From positions 32,895-96,894 of the forward strand of contig ML210257.1 of assembly GCA_004369085.1 (NCBI GenBank): a DNA stretch of 64,000 nt. The letters run 5' to 3'. Source of the stretch: Coprinopsis marcescibilis. Taxonomy: Eukaryota; Basidiomycota; Agaricomycetes; Agaricales; Psathyrellaceae. Position 1 is the stretch's first letter. The number at the start of each line of letters is the position of its first letter. This document shows, in pieces, positions 36,666 through 49,165 of the stretch. The position numbers and the translations under genes were made by a program. Below the pieces are notes generated by a model, which was not told where the DNA came from, ran no database searches, and saw nothing but the letters and a program-made list of their open reading frames with translations.

Positions 36666-38031
36666 GACTCCCTCTCACCCCTTTGTCGTTTTTAAGGACT
36701 ATTTGCATTTCATCTATTAGGTTCTCGATTTACTAGAGACGTTCTTCGGTCTGGAGAGCAAAAAATTGTATTGTATCATATGTTTAGAAAATGTACTCAC
36801 TGTACTTCCAGCGCTCACATACCGTATACTAGAACTGAATATAACTCTGGCAGCTCACACGACGCGCCGTGGCTTTCGAGTAGTCCCTCAGGGGTAAAAT
36901 CAAAAGTGCCGTTTTCCATAACTCCATGCTCTCACCGATACTTAATCCTCTCGCCCACGTTCCTGGAGTATTTGGATAATACACACTGTGGTTCTTGGCG
37001 AAGAATCTCACAAGATTTTGGTGTACTTACATAGACCACATATAGAGTTTTTCCCAGACCTATACCATATGAGACCGTATGCTGTCTGCGGTGACTCTGC
37101 GCCACCATCTTTCGATGACCATGAGATACTTTGTGGCACTGGTATTCGGCATCTCAACCAACTGATGAGTCGATGTTTATAGGTTTCAAGCTCTTCGGGT
37201 TGTGCTCTTCTCCTTTGGGAGGGTAGTTGCAATTCACCCATGGGGATGCCAAACTCCCGGCAGACGCCGGATGCATAAGCGCCTCGTTTTTCGTCTTGAT
37301 CGTTTGCGTGAGCATGTTCTGATTTCAGAATGCCGGTGCTGGGAAGAGTACAGCTTTCTGCTCGTACGGCCTGCGGCAAGCACACGAACACTGAGATGTG
37401 TTTGGACCACGGGGCTTTTGCGGTTCGGGCCTCGTGTGTCGACAGTGAATAGATGAGGTCACCAGCTGAGGGATTCTAATGGCCAAGGCATGTCCGTTCG
37501 ATAAGACGGACTTCAACAACCGAGGTTGGTGCATACCTTGTGCCATCTACTAAGATCTAGTGTTTGACATTTCAATATGAAGTGACAAACGAGTATCCAT
37601 GCGCACCTAAGCACCTTCCGTTAATTTCCTAAAATAAAAGAGTTCTCAACTTCTGGGTAACCCGGGAATCGAAGGGATAAAGTTCCTGAAAGTAATCGTG
37701 ATGACATTATTGGAACATTTATCTAGGGTAGGTGCGGGAGAGGCGGCGTGAAAGTTAGTAGTTCTTGAACGAAAGAAGAAACTTTTATGTTGGGTCCCCC
37801 GAGCTCGGGTTCCCAGCCTCTTTGAGGGCTGTGGGTGGCGTAGACAAACTACGCACACCACAAACCGCCCACCACGAAAACTAGCTCTGTGCACGGAATT
37901 GGAATTTATCTCCGATATTCCAATGTCCAGATGCCTTCCCCGCCGAGGACAAAATCCGTAGGTCGATTCATCAGACCCTATACGCCCAAACCAAACTCTG
38001 CCAGTGTGACACTTCGCGTTACGAAAGTGAC
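36666..38031. other. No confident gene
   Basis: About 1.4 kb between convergent genes. Minus-strand frames at 36829-37011 and 37008-37391 are the longest and could be parts of one eroded gene, but show no known motif. The outer parts should be 3' UTRs. Confidence 0.35.
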
Positions 38032-39068
38032 TCAGGAAGAGTCGGAGAATTGCGCGGTCAATGGGTTCTCCGCGCCTGCCCCTTCAAGCGATGGGTTCAC
38101 CAAGATCTCGTCGGGGGTGACGATGATGTCCATCTTCCAATCAAGCTCTCCCGTTGGTACTGAACCTGCGTCCAGCAACTGTTCGCGGAGGGCCAATCCG
38201 ACTGATGGATTATCGGGTGTGGATGTGTGGGTGGGGAAGATCGTCAGACTCTACGATCGTGGAGGTCGAGTGCAGGGATGAGGACTAACCAAGCAGGGGA
38301 CGGCCTTTGCTGGAAGTGTACGTTGAGATGAAACGGTCGTAGTAACCTTTGCCGTGGCCTAGTCGTGACCAGCTGCGATCAAAGGCGACTCCTGTATCGA
38401 GAGAGATGTGTCTGATGCAATGGACATGCATGGGTTACCACTTACTAACCTGGCAGTAGAATTAAATCCAAGATGTGCGAGTCCGCGCTCAGAGCTTAGA
38501 GATTGGTGGTGGGTCAGACAGTAGATTGATGGGCATACGGCTTACCAGTTGTCCTGGACTTCCCTTCCCATTGTGAGTCAGGCTCTTTGATTCCCCATGT
38601 TCCACTTGGAAGGGTAGCGAGATCGTTTTCGTTGAATATTTCAAAGAAATCCATTATCCCGTCCTTGTTCAGGATCTTTGGGACAAACAGACGTTTCCCT
38701 AAAAGTATCCGTTGTTGCAGAAACATGTCAAAAGTACGACCATGGATTTCGTACTCACCTGAATGGGTAATGATAGAAGTGGACAGAGATGATGTGGTAA
38801 CCTCGCCAGATGGCATGCTCAAGTAGCAGCTGACAGCCTTGGCTCTTTTGAAGATAGTTAAAGAACAGATTTTGTCGGTTATTGCTTTAGCTATTTAGCC
38901 CAGTCAGTGACAAGGGTTTTGTATGCGGCGACTAGCGAGCTGGGTCTGGGTGAACCCACATTGGGCATCAATAGATGTTATCGGAATATTTCCGAGAGCA
39001 GCGGAGATAGTTTTGCGTAGCGAACGTTTTTGTGCACGCAGGGAAGTTTGCAAAGCAGAGGTTGTCAT
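38032..39068 (-). CDS. 5-formyltetrahydrofolate cyclo-ligase
   Basis: ATP-dependent enzyme that turns 5-formyl-THF into 5,10-methenyl-THF and so returns stored folate to one-carbon metabolism; cytosolic or mitochondrial. Starts MTTSALQTSLRAQKRSLRK, the usual Arg/Lys-rich first helix. It continues through AITDKICSLTIFKRAKAVSCYLS, GKRLFVPKILNKDGIMDFFE, LPSGTWGIKEPD, ILDLILLPGVAFD, then RLGHGKGYYDRFIST, the phosphate/ATP-binding signature of the family, and ends with DEILVNPSLEGAG and the stop at 38032. About six short introns. Motif order and length fit the family well. Confidence 0.92.
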
Positions 39069-40455
39069 AATGGTTCTACTACGCGTCAGTTTGTCAAGGT
39101 TAAAACACGTGGCTAGAATAGCCAACCTAGCAAGGCCTACGTCCTTCAGAGAAATGTAGAGTTGTGGTGTCTGGACAGCAACCGTTCAAAGTTTGCAATA
39201 AAGTTCCTACATCATTTCCGACGTACCGTTGTCCAAGGATATATTGCGAGATAAAATGAAGAATATAGCCACAAATGGTAGGGTGATAGTGGTTGTGGAC
39301 AGGAATGTGAGTGGCAGCTCCGCCGGCCTTCACTGGCTTCACGCCGCGTGCGCGTGATCCGCGTTTGGCAAACAACTTTAACCTGGGCCTGGCTTAATGT
39401 GTTCTTCTTTATCAGTGTCAGCATCATGTTCAGCTCTCTCTCGATGTTAACGCGTGTGGCGAAAGGTCGACAGCCCGTCAAGGACACAGACTATGACACA
39501 ACGACGAACTCCGACCTACCAATTGAGTTCCGAATCTTTTCCCATAGGCAGTCTTCCCGAATTCTCAAACAGATCAGACGATAAGCGTTCCTCTTTACTG
39601 CACCATACCTGTTGAGAATTGTATTGAGTCAAGCATGGTCGGAGAATGAAGTACCTTATGTAGAGGATTCATAAGCCACGGGCAAGACCATTATCAGTCA
39701 AGGTGGAGTACAAGTGATTTTTCATCCCAACACCTTCTCAACCAGATTTCTTCTGTCGCTTCCATGGCTAGAGATGAAATTTTTCGTCTCCCCGCGAGTA
39801 CTACATTCGGTGGGCTGAAAGGGTACGGAATTCGTCAATATCTCTTTAGATTGACTCGAACACTACGAGGCCTGCTCAATGACTCGCGATAACATGTTGT
39901 CCAAAACTGATGGGTTTAGTAAGGTCCTAAGTGATTATACGTCACCTGTTTACTTGCTGATGGTTTGTGTGCCTTGGACTTGGACTGGATGGAGACTATT
40001 AGTAGCGCTTCCCGCTAACCTGATACTGCGTCCACTTCGCCTGGGTGCAACGTTTTCTATCTTGGAAACTAAAACTCTGGCTTAGATTTGGCTCTTGACT
40101 GCAGCAGATCGCCGCTTGCCTTGTTGAATTGCTTCTGGTCATCACTGCTAGCGACTAGCGCGGTGCTAAGAATCGCTTGGTGACAGGTGTGTCCTTTTCT
40201 CTACCATGTTCCTTACAGCTGTATTCATTTCTGTTACTCAGTGGCTCCTCTGGCCGTTCCATACAAACGTCCAGGTAAAGCCCGTTTGATTCTCAGCCGT
40301 TCCTTGCATGCGATTAAAAGTTGACGCCACATGTTCTTCGCCCAGATTTGGGGATATTATCCAACTTGAGTCTGTTTTGCGTGATAACCTTTGGTATGCT
40401 TTTCCATTTCTGCAGGCTGATATACGTCTAAATCTGTATCTGAGCCAAGTTCACC
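39069..40455. other. Intergenic region between divergent genes
   Basis: About 1.4 kb. The minus-strand cyclo-ligase and plus-strand zinc-finger gene diverge from here, so promoters of both are expected. Short frames only. A 5' non-coding exon of the zinc-finger gene could lie here. Confidence 0.4.
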
Positions 40456-42404
40456 ATGGTATTCCCTTCACAACCCCCCACGTTGACACAACCCAACACG
40501 TCCAATCGGCTGCTCCCTGAGTTTAACGCTTCCCCCTCCTGGCATCAACGACCGCTACCTGAACGTAATCAGTATATACCGCAACATCTTACCGTGGTGA
40601 ATCAAGGCCGCAGTGATTACTCAAACAACCATCCACAATCGGCGACTTCTAGGGAAATTCAAAACAGTTTATATCAGGAACCGCCCCAACACCCTTATAT
40701 CCACGTTGGCTATACGGACCTTCCAAATACTTTCAACCCACTCCAACATATACACACCGTAACAGAGGATCCCGCCAATCCTTCCATAAAATCTGATCGC
40801 CAATTTCGTCCATGCAATACAACTCCTTCCTCAACGGGGGATCAGCCCTCAGCTTCTCTGCCCACCACTGATATTGCATATCCACGCTCACCTGGCTTAA
40901 AAGCGGCTTCGCTATCTAAAATGGCAGTCGATACCGAGTTCCGAGCGTCCCATCCTCCCTCCACATATTACTCGTCTGCCCTCTCTCGCCCAATGAAATT
41001 CCCTGGGCAATCATCTGCTTCAATGTATGATTCTATCTCGCCGGGCCTCCCCGATGACGTCGGTAAACTCTTGACCTCATTCCAAATCCCTAGCGAGACT
41101 AAGAATAGCCAAATGCCGTCGACTCAACTCAGTTCGCACTTTTCAAACCAACTCCCACAAGTTGTGAACACGCATGACACCAACAACTCCGTCATCACCC
41201 ACCACACCACCACCAACACCAACACCACAATCCCTCCCCAACCCTCCATTCCCATGCGTACTAGGACCTCATCAGAATGGGTGAATCCGACAAATTTCTT
41301 GCAGGTTGATTCTTTGCATGAACGATATACCTCTCCGCCGATCAATATGGATGTCCATGGACAGAATCCAGCGATGCGCGAGAATGCATTTCCCAACTCG
41401 ATGGAACAGGACTCGAAGCCGACTGCTAGACAGTCTGCACTGTGCCCGTTGCAAACCTCTGTTGGTACACAACGCGGAGCGCAATCGTTTCCTCCATCAC
41501 AAATCCCAGACGCAGACCTTTCCTTCAAGAATGAAGAGGATGCGGCTGGTCAATTACCCAAGAAGAAAAAGAAATCCAAGATGCACCCTTGCGAAATATG
41601 CGACAAGAAGTTCCCGAGGTATGTCTCCAGCATCTCGGATGAAAGGCTGTCGACTTACTTGGAATATAGGCCAAGCGGCCTCAAAACCCACATGAACACC
41701 CATAATAACGCTCGACGTACGTACTATTCGACTCTTTGCCAGTTAGAGTTTCCTAACCGGTCCTTCGTTGCTCAGCGTACCCTTGCGGTTACCCAGGTTG
41801 CACGAGAACATTTGGCGTCCGCTCGAACGCGAAGAGGCACTTGAGAACCCACGGAGTCCTCCAATCGCCCAATGAAGGAAACAATGAGCCTCCCTACGTT
41901 GTCGGCTTCAGCGCTCCAGTGCTTTCCAACTCGTACGATAGCGGCCAGCCCGGTGGATACCCTGGATTGGATGGCGAAGTCCCTCGGCATCAAATGGTCA
42001 AAACGTTCAAGCTTCGATGGATGCCCCCAAGCCTCAATTCGAGGAAGAACGCTGCCCTTCTCAAGCCAGTCTCGGAGGATGGACAGTTCTCGGATGATGA
42101 TGAGGACGACGACGAGGATCCGCATTCGCTGTTGGTTCTGAGTGGCAGTAGGCATGAGGGGATTTCATTGTCATCAGCTTCGTCGACTTCATCATCAGCT
42201 GGCCATGCGAGTTGCGTGTGCTCAACCCCTTGCTCGTCAACCCCGTGTTCGTCGCTGATTGGTGCAAACACGGCGCTGCCTGCGTATCGGCCTTCGTCTT
42301 TGATATCGATTGCGGCGGCAGTCTCGTCGGTTAGGGATACGCCGTATGATGGGGTGTCGTATGGGACATCACAGGTATATGCGTTACCCACTTTCCGAAA
42401 CTGA
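40456..42404 (+). CDS. C2H2 zinc-finger transcription factor
   Basis: Probable nuclear DNA-binding regulator. A long, low-complexity N-terminal region (Pro/Ser/Thr/Asn/Gln-rich, about 370 residues) leads to a basic stretch (PKKKKKSK), a likely nuclear signal. Two C2H2 fingers follow, each broken by an intron: finger 1 CEICDKKFPR joined to PSGLKTHMNTH; finger 2 YPCGYPGC joined through TRTFGVRSNAKRHLRTHG. The C-terminal part has an acidic stretch (SDDDEDDDEDP) and a Ser-rich, Cys-containing segment and ends at 42404. The two-finger arrangement after a disordered region is common in agaricomycete regulators. The target genes are unknown. The ATG at 40456 follows an ACC context and was chosen as the first in-frame start, but earlier exons are possible. 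Confidence 0.85.
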
Positions 42405-43287
42405 GGAGCATGCTCATTGAGGACCCCCTTCCCTTCGTTGGTCGTTTCTAGTATTGCGGCACAGCAGGGATTCAACCGTTACCCGACGCTCCAGTTTTGG
42501 TGGCTTGAAGACGTCGACCTTTGTCGTGTGGGTGATGCCCTCACATGTTTAGACTTCAGTGTTGTGCTCCGGCAATAGAAGGGAAACTATCTTGCTGCTG
42601 AAGGACGTTCCTATTATCTATTATGCCTTGCTGTCCATCTCACATTCATATACTTACACTGCCAGTTGTTTTGATACGCTTTCCTCTTGCTTTCTGTCAT
42701 TAGATCCGATGGTCATAGATGGCCATCCTGGTTTTGTGATTCTGGTTTGTCTTTGATTTCAAGCATGGGTTTTTTGTCCGATCGTTCGGTGTGTTGTCAC
42801 CCAAGACTTTTGTTCCTACCGCACTGCGATAATCCAGTTTATTATGTTGTTTAAACTATTTACTTGCATACCTTCTAAAGATAAAAACGTGTGCATTCTT
42901 GCAGATACTGCTTTTTGTGGGGTGCAAACCAAGCCATGCCAAGTCCACCAGGGCGGACGCCAAGAACCTGGAGCAATCACCAAATTTCAATGTTCCGCCG
43001 AATCCAAATGCGGTTATGTCGCAGCCGCCTTCGCAACACAAGTCCCTCTCTCTCATCTCCCACAACATCTTGCGCTCGTTTTACACACTCATTTAGCCTG
43101 AAATCGATTGCTGGTTCTTTCTTTCTGGATTATACTGATTTGTGGCTTGTTTAGCACAGTCAGAATAGACTTTACACCCGATAATTGTCGGTGAGTTTTA
43201 GGACCATGGCTGACCTTTTGTTTATGCACGCTGACTGAGTCTTCTTCAGATACCTACTGCCTTCTTGATACCAATAACTACGCAATT
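42405..43287. other. Intergenic region
   Basis: About 880 bp between two plus-strand genes. It should hold the zinc-finger gene 3' UTR and the GH16 promoter. Open frames near 42844-43150 have no motif. Confidence 0.4.
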
Positions 43288-44905
43288 ATGCGTTCTTTAC
43301 TCGCTATCGGACTCCCGATCCTAGTGGCTTTCCTTGCTGGACAGGCGGATGCAACGACATGGTGCGCCCTCCGATAGATTGAACGCCACAGCTACTTAAC
43401 CCAACCAATCTGGACGTTTATAGTAACGCCACCACTCCCTGCCCGCTCTCAGATCCCTGCTGCAGTAAGTGCATTCGTTCAGGCTGCACGCCACGTATTT
43501 GAACATGCGGCTCACCATCCCCGTCGTCCAGGTGAATATGGATTCTGTGGGAAAGGACATGTACGATTGATCGTAACTCTCTGGGGCGGTACGCTTGAGC
43601 TGAGAAATCATTCGTTTGCAGTTCTGCCTTGGCGGTTGCAACCCTTTTGCGTCCAAGGAACTCGAATCGTGCAAGCCCAATCCTATCTGCCAGTCTGGAA
43701 ACGTGCGTACCATGCTGTCTGCTGTTCATGTTGGGACTAGCTGACATTGCCTAGTTCACCTTCCCCGACACTTCACGCGTGATCAACTCGACGCTCTACG
43801 AGGGCGATGCTGCCAAGCATGGTCAGTCTGTGCTACTTACTCGATTGATTTGCTGTCATAACTAATGCAAGCACACATTCAGACTGGGTCATTGAGGGCG
43901 GTAACGTGGAAGCTCGGAACGGAGATCTGATTCTCACTCTTACGGAGAACGACAAAGGAACCAAGATCTCTTCGACCCGCTACGTACACTATGGCACAAT
44001 CTCCGCTAGACTGAAAACGGGTAAATGGGCTGGTGTTATCACTGCATTCATTACTATGAGCGACATCAAGGACGAGGTCGACTGGGAATGGCCTGGCACT
44101 GCTGTTACTGAAGCTCAGAGCAACTTCTTCTGGCAGGGAGTCATTCGTACGTCTTATTTCTTTCTCAATGCGGGTTGGACTCATTTTTCGCAGCTCCATT
44201 TGAACAGTCTGCTGGTGACTACCACCGCGAGCTGAGCGATACCTCTGCCAACTATCACGATTACACTGTTCGTATCTGCTTCGTTGATTTCTTGGAAGTT
44301 TGAATTGATTTCTTTCTTAGATTGACTGGCAACCGGAAACCTTGAGATGGATCATTGACGGTCGAGTTGTTCGCACCGTGAACAAGGCTGATACACTCGA
44401 TGCTGCCACTGGTGTTTATCGCTACCCAACCACCCCGTCCCGTATCCAATTTTCGTCAGTATGCATTCATATGCGATAAACCGGTTTCTCAAATGTTTCT
44501 TTTCGTTGTAGTATCTGGCCCGCTGGTATCCCTGAAAGCCCACCTGGAACCGTTGAATGGGCTGGCGGAATGATCAACTGGAATGACCCTGACTATCTCG
44601 CTGCGGGTTCGTGATTTTTAATTGAGCTTGTTCAAGACCAGCTTTGCTGATGTGTTGTTTTCTTAGGCCGTTTCTACGCCCTCATCAATTCGGTCACGAT
44701 TCAATGCGCGAATCAGCGGACGGGAGCCAATCTCACTTCCTACGTGTACGCGTCTGGAAACTCCGTCACGGAACCCGTCATTAGCTATACCAACCGTTCG
44801 ACGCACTTGAAGGGCTCTGCTGTAGGCCTTGGTGTCGTTGGTGGCATGCATCGTGCTATTGCTGGTGCCGTTACACTCTTGCTGGTCATAGTGCATGCAT
44901 TCTAA
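43288..44905 (+). CDS. GPI-anchored GH16 Crh-type chitin-glucan transglycosylase
   Basis: Cell-wall enzyme of the Crh group, which links chitin to beta-glucan. The N-terminal signal peptide is MRSLLAIGLPILVAFLAGQA. A small Cys-rich module is built from four exons: TPCPLSDPCCS, EYGFCGKGH, FCLGGCNPFASKEL and SCKPNPICQS, the typical Crh pattern. The GH16 domain includes VEARNGDLILTLTEN, YVHYGTISARLKTG and the catalytic DEVDWEWPG with its two acids. It continues with YTIDWQPETLRWIIDGR, FSIWPAGIPESPPGTVEWAGG and ends with N-glycosylation sites, a Ser/Gly-rich segment and a hydrophobic tail (AIAGAVTLLLVIVHAF) that fits a GPI signal. Introns are numerous and short. PIG-P in this window belongs to the pathway that would supply its anchor, but this is not a cluster. 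Confidence 0.93.
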
Positions 44906-46083
44906 ATGAAGTTTGCGGTTTGGATGTTGCCATTTAAGCTTTATATTACAGATGCTTGATTTAATACTGGTAGTGTGATAGTCGGGAAATAGACTTTTCG
45001 GGGTTTCCTCTGCTTTTTTGTTGCTTTTCGGTTTCTTGTTTCCTTCTGTGTGGCTTCGAGCTGAGGCTGGGCGTGGGCTATGTGGGTTCTCCGGTTTCTA
45101 TGCCTTTCGAATGTTCCGTTCATGGCTGTTTCTTTGCAGTTCTTTGAGTTTCCGCGGTTCTCTACGCCACGGTGCGCCAGCGCTGTGGTCCTCGTCAGCC
45201 ATACACGGACGGGCACACGATCTTCTTCGGGTACCTCTCCAATGACATAGCGCCACTGAATGTATGACCAAGGACTTCATTCAAGAGAGGTTCCAATACG
45301 AGATAGCTTCGACTCCCTGGCACGCGATGAGAAATCCCATCTTCTGCGGCGATTTGGAACCGACAGGCCCAGGAATTTGGCCGCTGTCCGATTTATGTCG
45401 CCTTCGATGTCTGTCCGTGAGCAGAAACAGAGTCTGGACTTGTTGTCGATCAGCGCTCAGACGAGATGCACTGTTGGGGGATTGTGTGTATTTAAATAGG
45501 GGTTCCCGGCCCTACAGTCTTCGAGTGGCAAGCTACCCCGAGCAGCAGGATACTCGATACTTGGCGGACTGTCGTGCTAGAATTGCGTTGCCAACGTTCG
45601 CGACCTTTGAGCGCAGTTCAAATATATTGTCCTTGGTCTGAGAGCCTGACTTTGCCCAAAATCGCTTTGAAGTTGATGTTATGATTTTGGACTCGGGTTG
45701 GCAGACACGAACAAACGTTGGTCCAGGTAAAATCCCCCCTTTTGAGAGACCGCATAGCCTATAAAGCTAAATTTCTCTTTCAAATATGCCCGAATCTTTT
45801 GGATATGAGGTTCGGCCTCAGGCCTCAGCTCAGGGGTTAGCAGACAGATGTGGGGAAAGTAGTGCTTTGGTCGTGTTTAGGCTTGGCATCTGACATAAAT
45901 GGCAGCGCAGAAATTTCGCCAAAACCCCTCAACTCACGAACGTGCCTTGCCTTGATTCCCAATTATCTTTCTCGTCGTCCTCAGGAGTCTCACTGGATAG
46001 ATAGATAGCATAAATAACTCAGCGAATAGAGCGTCTCTATCGAGCTCGTCGAGGATCGCCTTCGTCGTAGTCGTCCTCCAGCT
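44906..46083. other. Intergenic region with an unassigned ORF
   Basis: About 1.2 kb. A 125-codon plus-strand frame from a true ATG (45264-45641) has no recognised motif and unusual Arg/Cys/Leu content, so it is probably chance. The last 300 bp should be the promoter of the endopolyphosphatase. Confidence 0.35.
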
Positions 46084-48837
46084 ATGCGTGGTCTCCCACT
46101 CGCTTGTCTGCTGCTATGTTTGAAGATCGAAACGGCTTTGGCTGCCGTTGTTCAGGTCCCGTTACAGGCGCCCAATCATGAGCTCCTGAACAGTGCGTGT
46201 TCATTATCGATGCTTTAAATTAGCATCGGCTTAACTCTTCTAGAGCCCAAAAAGCTGCATGGTCGTTTCCTACACATTACCGACATACACCCAGACCCGC
46301 ACTATAGGCCAGGGAGATCTCAAGAGAAAGCTTGTCACAGGAAGCAGAAGAATAGGGATAAAAATGATTCAGGGTTTTGGGGGACGCCATACTCGTGAGT
46401 TTCCTTTTGGCTTCTAGAAAACGTTTCTAGTGGTGCACGCCCAGTTTCACTTGTGCTTCTGAAATGGAGTGTAGACTCTGTGGTCGTCGCTCTTAAGCTC
46501 TGTTTCGAAGCCTCCAGAAGATCGATAGCATTATCTGACATGCCTACAGGACCTGCGACACCCCCGCTCGGCTGGCCAACTTTACTCTAGACTACATCAA
46601 CGACAATTGGGCCAAAGAAATCGATTTCGTTATCTGTGGGTACTCGTGCACAGGGTTCTGGCGCGTGCTGACTGTTTTGTGGTGCAGGGACCGGCGATAA
46701 TGCAAGGTCAGCCATTCTGCTCGTTTATGACGTCTGAGTTGCTATATCTGCACGTTTGTGCAGATAGAAGCTGTTCAGACGTCATTGTTAAGGATTGTGA
46801 GCTCATATATGCGTCGTATCTTGTGCAGGCACGACAGCGATCGCCAGGTTCCACGAACACCTGCAGAAATTTACGACCTGAACCGAGTTGTGGCGGCCAA
46901 GATGGAGAAGATCTTCACCAAGCGCGGAATCCCTATCGTTCCTGCCATTGGTGAGTGCTGATGGACATTTGGTAATGAGAAGCACGCTCAGATGAATCCA
47001 CTCGTGAATACAGGAAATAACGACGTTTGGCGTAGGTCCCTCGTATATATTTCTTTGCTTAAACACCTAACGTATGCGGCATGCAGCACATGTTCGTTGA
47101 CCACCTCATCTAGCGTATGCATGAGTACTGACGATTGCGTTTGTCTACTGGCGTAGAACATCATGGAACCTGGTACTACACTCTTCACATCTCACATTGG
47201 TCGTGTGACTGATTGAATTCCGTGCCATAGGTCCGAATAGCATTACAAATGAATATTCCAAGTGCGTTCAACATGCTCCGGTTTGTGCTGACATTGATAT
47301 TCACGATTTTGTGCAGGATCTGGAAAGAGTTTATTCCATTCCCATACCTTGGAGTGTTCCACCGAGGAGGTTACTATACCAAAGAAATCGTGCCGGACCA
47401 GTTGGCAGTCATCAGTCTCAACACGATGTACTTCTATGATTCCAATAAGGGTAGGGTTTCATACATATATCACAAGTGGCGTGTGCTGACACCTAGTAGT
47501 TGTCAACGGGTGCCCTTTCCGTGAACCCGACGACCCTGGAAACCTCCAACTGGACTGGCTTGAGGTGCAGCTAAAGGAATTCCTTGATCGCGGAATGCAG
47601 GCAAGTCTGATAAATATTCGCGACGCGTATACGAACTGACAGTCTGTGTAGACCTACATCATTGGCATGTAAAGGTTCTCGCTTTTGAGGCTTGTTGTTT
47701 ACTTTTCGCACAGGTCATGTCCCTCCTTCGCCGGGTAACTATTTCCCTGAGTGTGTAAGTGCGAGTATCTCCAACCAGGGTCGTCGCATTGCTAACATGG
47801 GTTTGACATTGAATGCACAGTTTGTGCGTTATGCCGAGCTGGCCCTTCGTTTCCAAAACATCATTTTGGGACATTTGTTCGGGGTAAGAAATTCAACTTC
47901 TACGTTTTCGAGTGCTGACGCCAGATCTCGTATAGCACATGAACGTTGATCATGTAAGCTACTATCAACAGTTCGTCCATCAATAGGTGTTCTCAACTCT
48001 TTTCGCCAGTTCTTCTTCCTGGAGGACATTGATCTTGAAATCGTTCCAGACGAGGAGAGGGTTGGCAGTGCTGGAAACGATGCAGGGCTGTACGAAACCC
48101 TCCTCACTGAGTTCTCTGCTCTCCCTGGTCCCAAGCGCCTCGATATGGACAACTACGCCGTCGTCAATGTTGCTCCAGCTGTGGTTCCTGATCCCTACTT
48201 GCCAAGCTTCCGAATCTTCTCGTACAATGTCACTGATCCCTCTTATGATTACTATGGTACATCCGTGGATCGTAACGACAAGGAGAAGGAGAACAAGAAG
48301 AGGAATCACGGGCGTAATCGCGGCAGGCGAGGAGACAAGTCGCAACACTGCAAAGAAGCGAAATACAAGTACAGCTGGCGTTGCCATCTCACTGAGAAAT
48401 GGCACTCGGACCCGGAATCGCCTTCTAGGACTAATAGATTTTGGACTCCTTTAGGCTATGCGCAGGTATGTACCTTTCACCGCCATTTATGCCTTCCATC
48501 TGATGCATGGTGTTTGCAGTATAACATCCCTAACCTCCACGAGGCAAACAAGACCAACCCGCCGCGTTTTGAATTGGAGTATATCACGTATGACCCGAAA
48601 AACCTGTACCCAGACACAGACACAGATCTGGAGAGTTTTGTCTATCCTGTCCCACCCCAGCAACTTCCGGAAGAGCTTCGACAGCCGGTCGCAAAGTCCC
48701 CATACGCTCCCTATCGGATGCAAGATCTGACGATTCCATCCTGGGTCAAGCTCGGGAGACGTTTGGCGGACCAAAGCCGGGTCAAGCTACGCAAGAAGTT
48801 CAAGAAGTACATGTACGGTGGCCGTAAAAAGTTTTGA
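46084..48837 (+). CDS. PPN1: Endopolyphosphatase (metallophosphoesterase, vacuolar)
   Basis: Cleaves long inorganic polyphosphate chains in the vacuole. The N-terminus MRGLPLACLLLCLKIETALA is a signal or signal-anchor. Metal-binding motifs occur in order: HITDIHPDPHY (D-x-H), TGDNARH (GD), AIGNNDVW (GNN), IIGHVPPSPG (GH) and LGHLFGHMNVDHF (GHxH), all characteristic of the Ppn1 group. The catalytic domain also contains EFIPFPYLGVFHRGGYY and VISLNTMYF. The C-terminal half includes DPYLPSFRIFSYNV, a very basic linker rich in Asn/Arg/Lys and LEYITYDPKNLY, ending in a Lys-rich tail. Many small exons; the intron before HVPPSP appears to use a GC donor (gcatgt...cacag). The stop is at 48835-48837. 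The overall organisation fits the fungal protein. Confidence 0.9.
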
Positions 48838-49165
48838 TGTCTCTCGTTCGCCACTACAAGCCATTTTCTAGTCCCTATCCCTCGCTATCGCAGTGCTGTC
48901 GTTCATTAAATCAGTAGATTCAGTAATTTGTAATTGTGTTTCTCGGTACGCTGCTTTTGCGTGTTGTATGTATGTATATGCTTGTGCACGATGGTGCCAA
49001 AATGTCGGGCTGTGTTTGTTCGAATATCATGCTCTTTGCTCAAATTGTATGGCGTCAGAGTCAGAAAGTGTTTTGTGAATTGCAGACGCAGGACATGTGT
49101 TTATTGGAACACAAAAGATCATCCGGAGGTCGGGGCGTATGCAGTACCCAAGGGTTTCGTTACAA
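48838..49165. other. Convergent 3' region
   Basis: About 330 bp between the convergent PPN1 gene and the membrane-protein pseudogene. Probably 3' UTRs; no gene seen. Confidence 0.4.

Noticed and set aside
42061..42475. Minus-strand frame of 161 codons opposite the zinc-finger gene
   Set aside because: Shadow of the acidic and Ser-rich coding exon; runs of Asp codons give open frames on the other strand.
45264..45641. 125-codon ATG frame between GH16 and PPN1
   Set aside because: No motif, atypical composition, no sensible splicing to neighbours; treated as chance.
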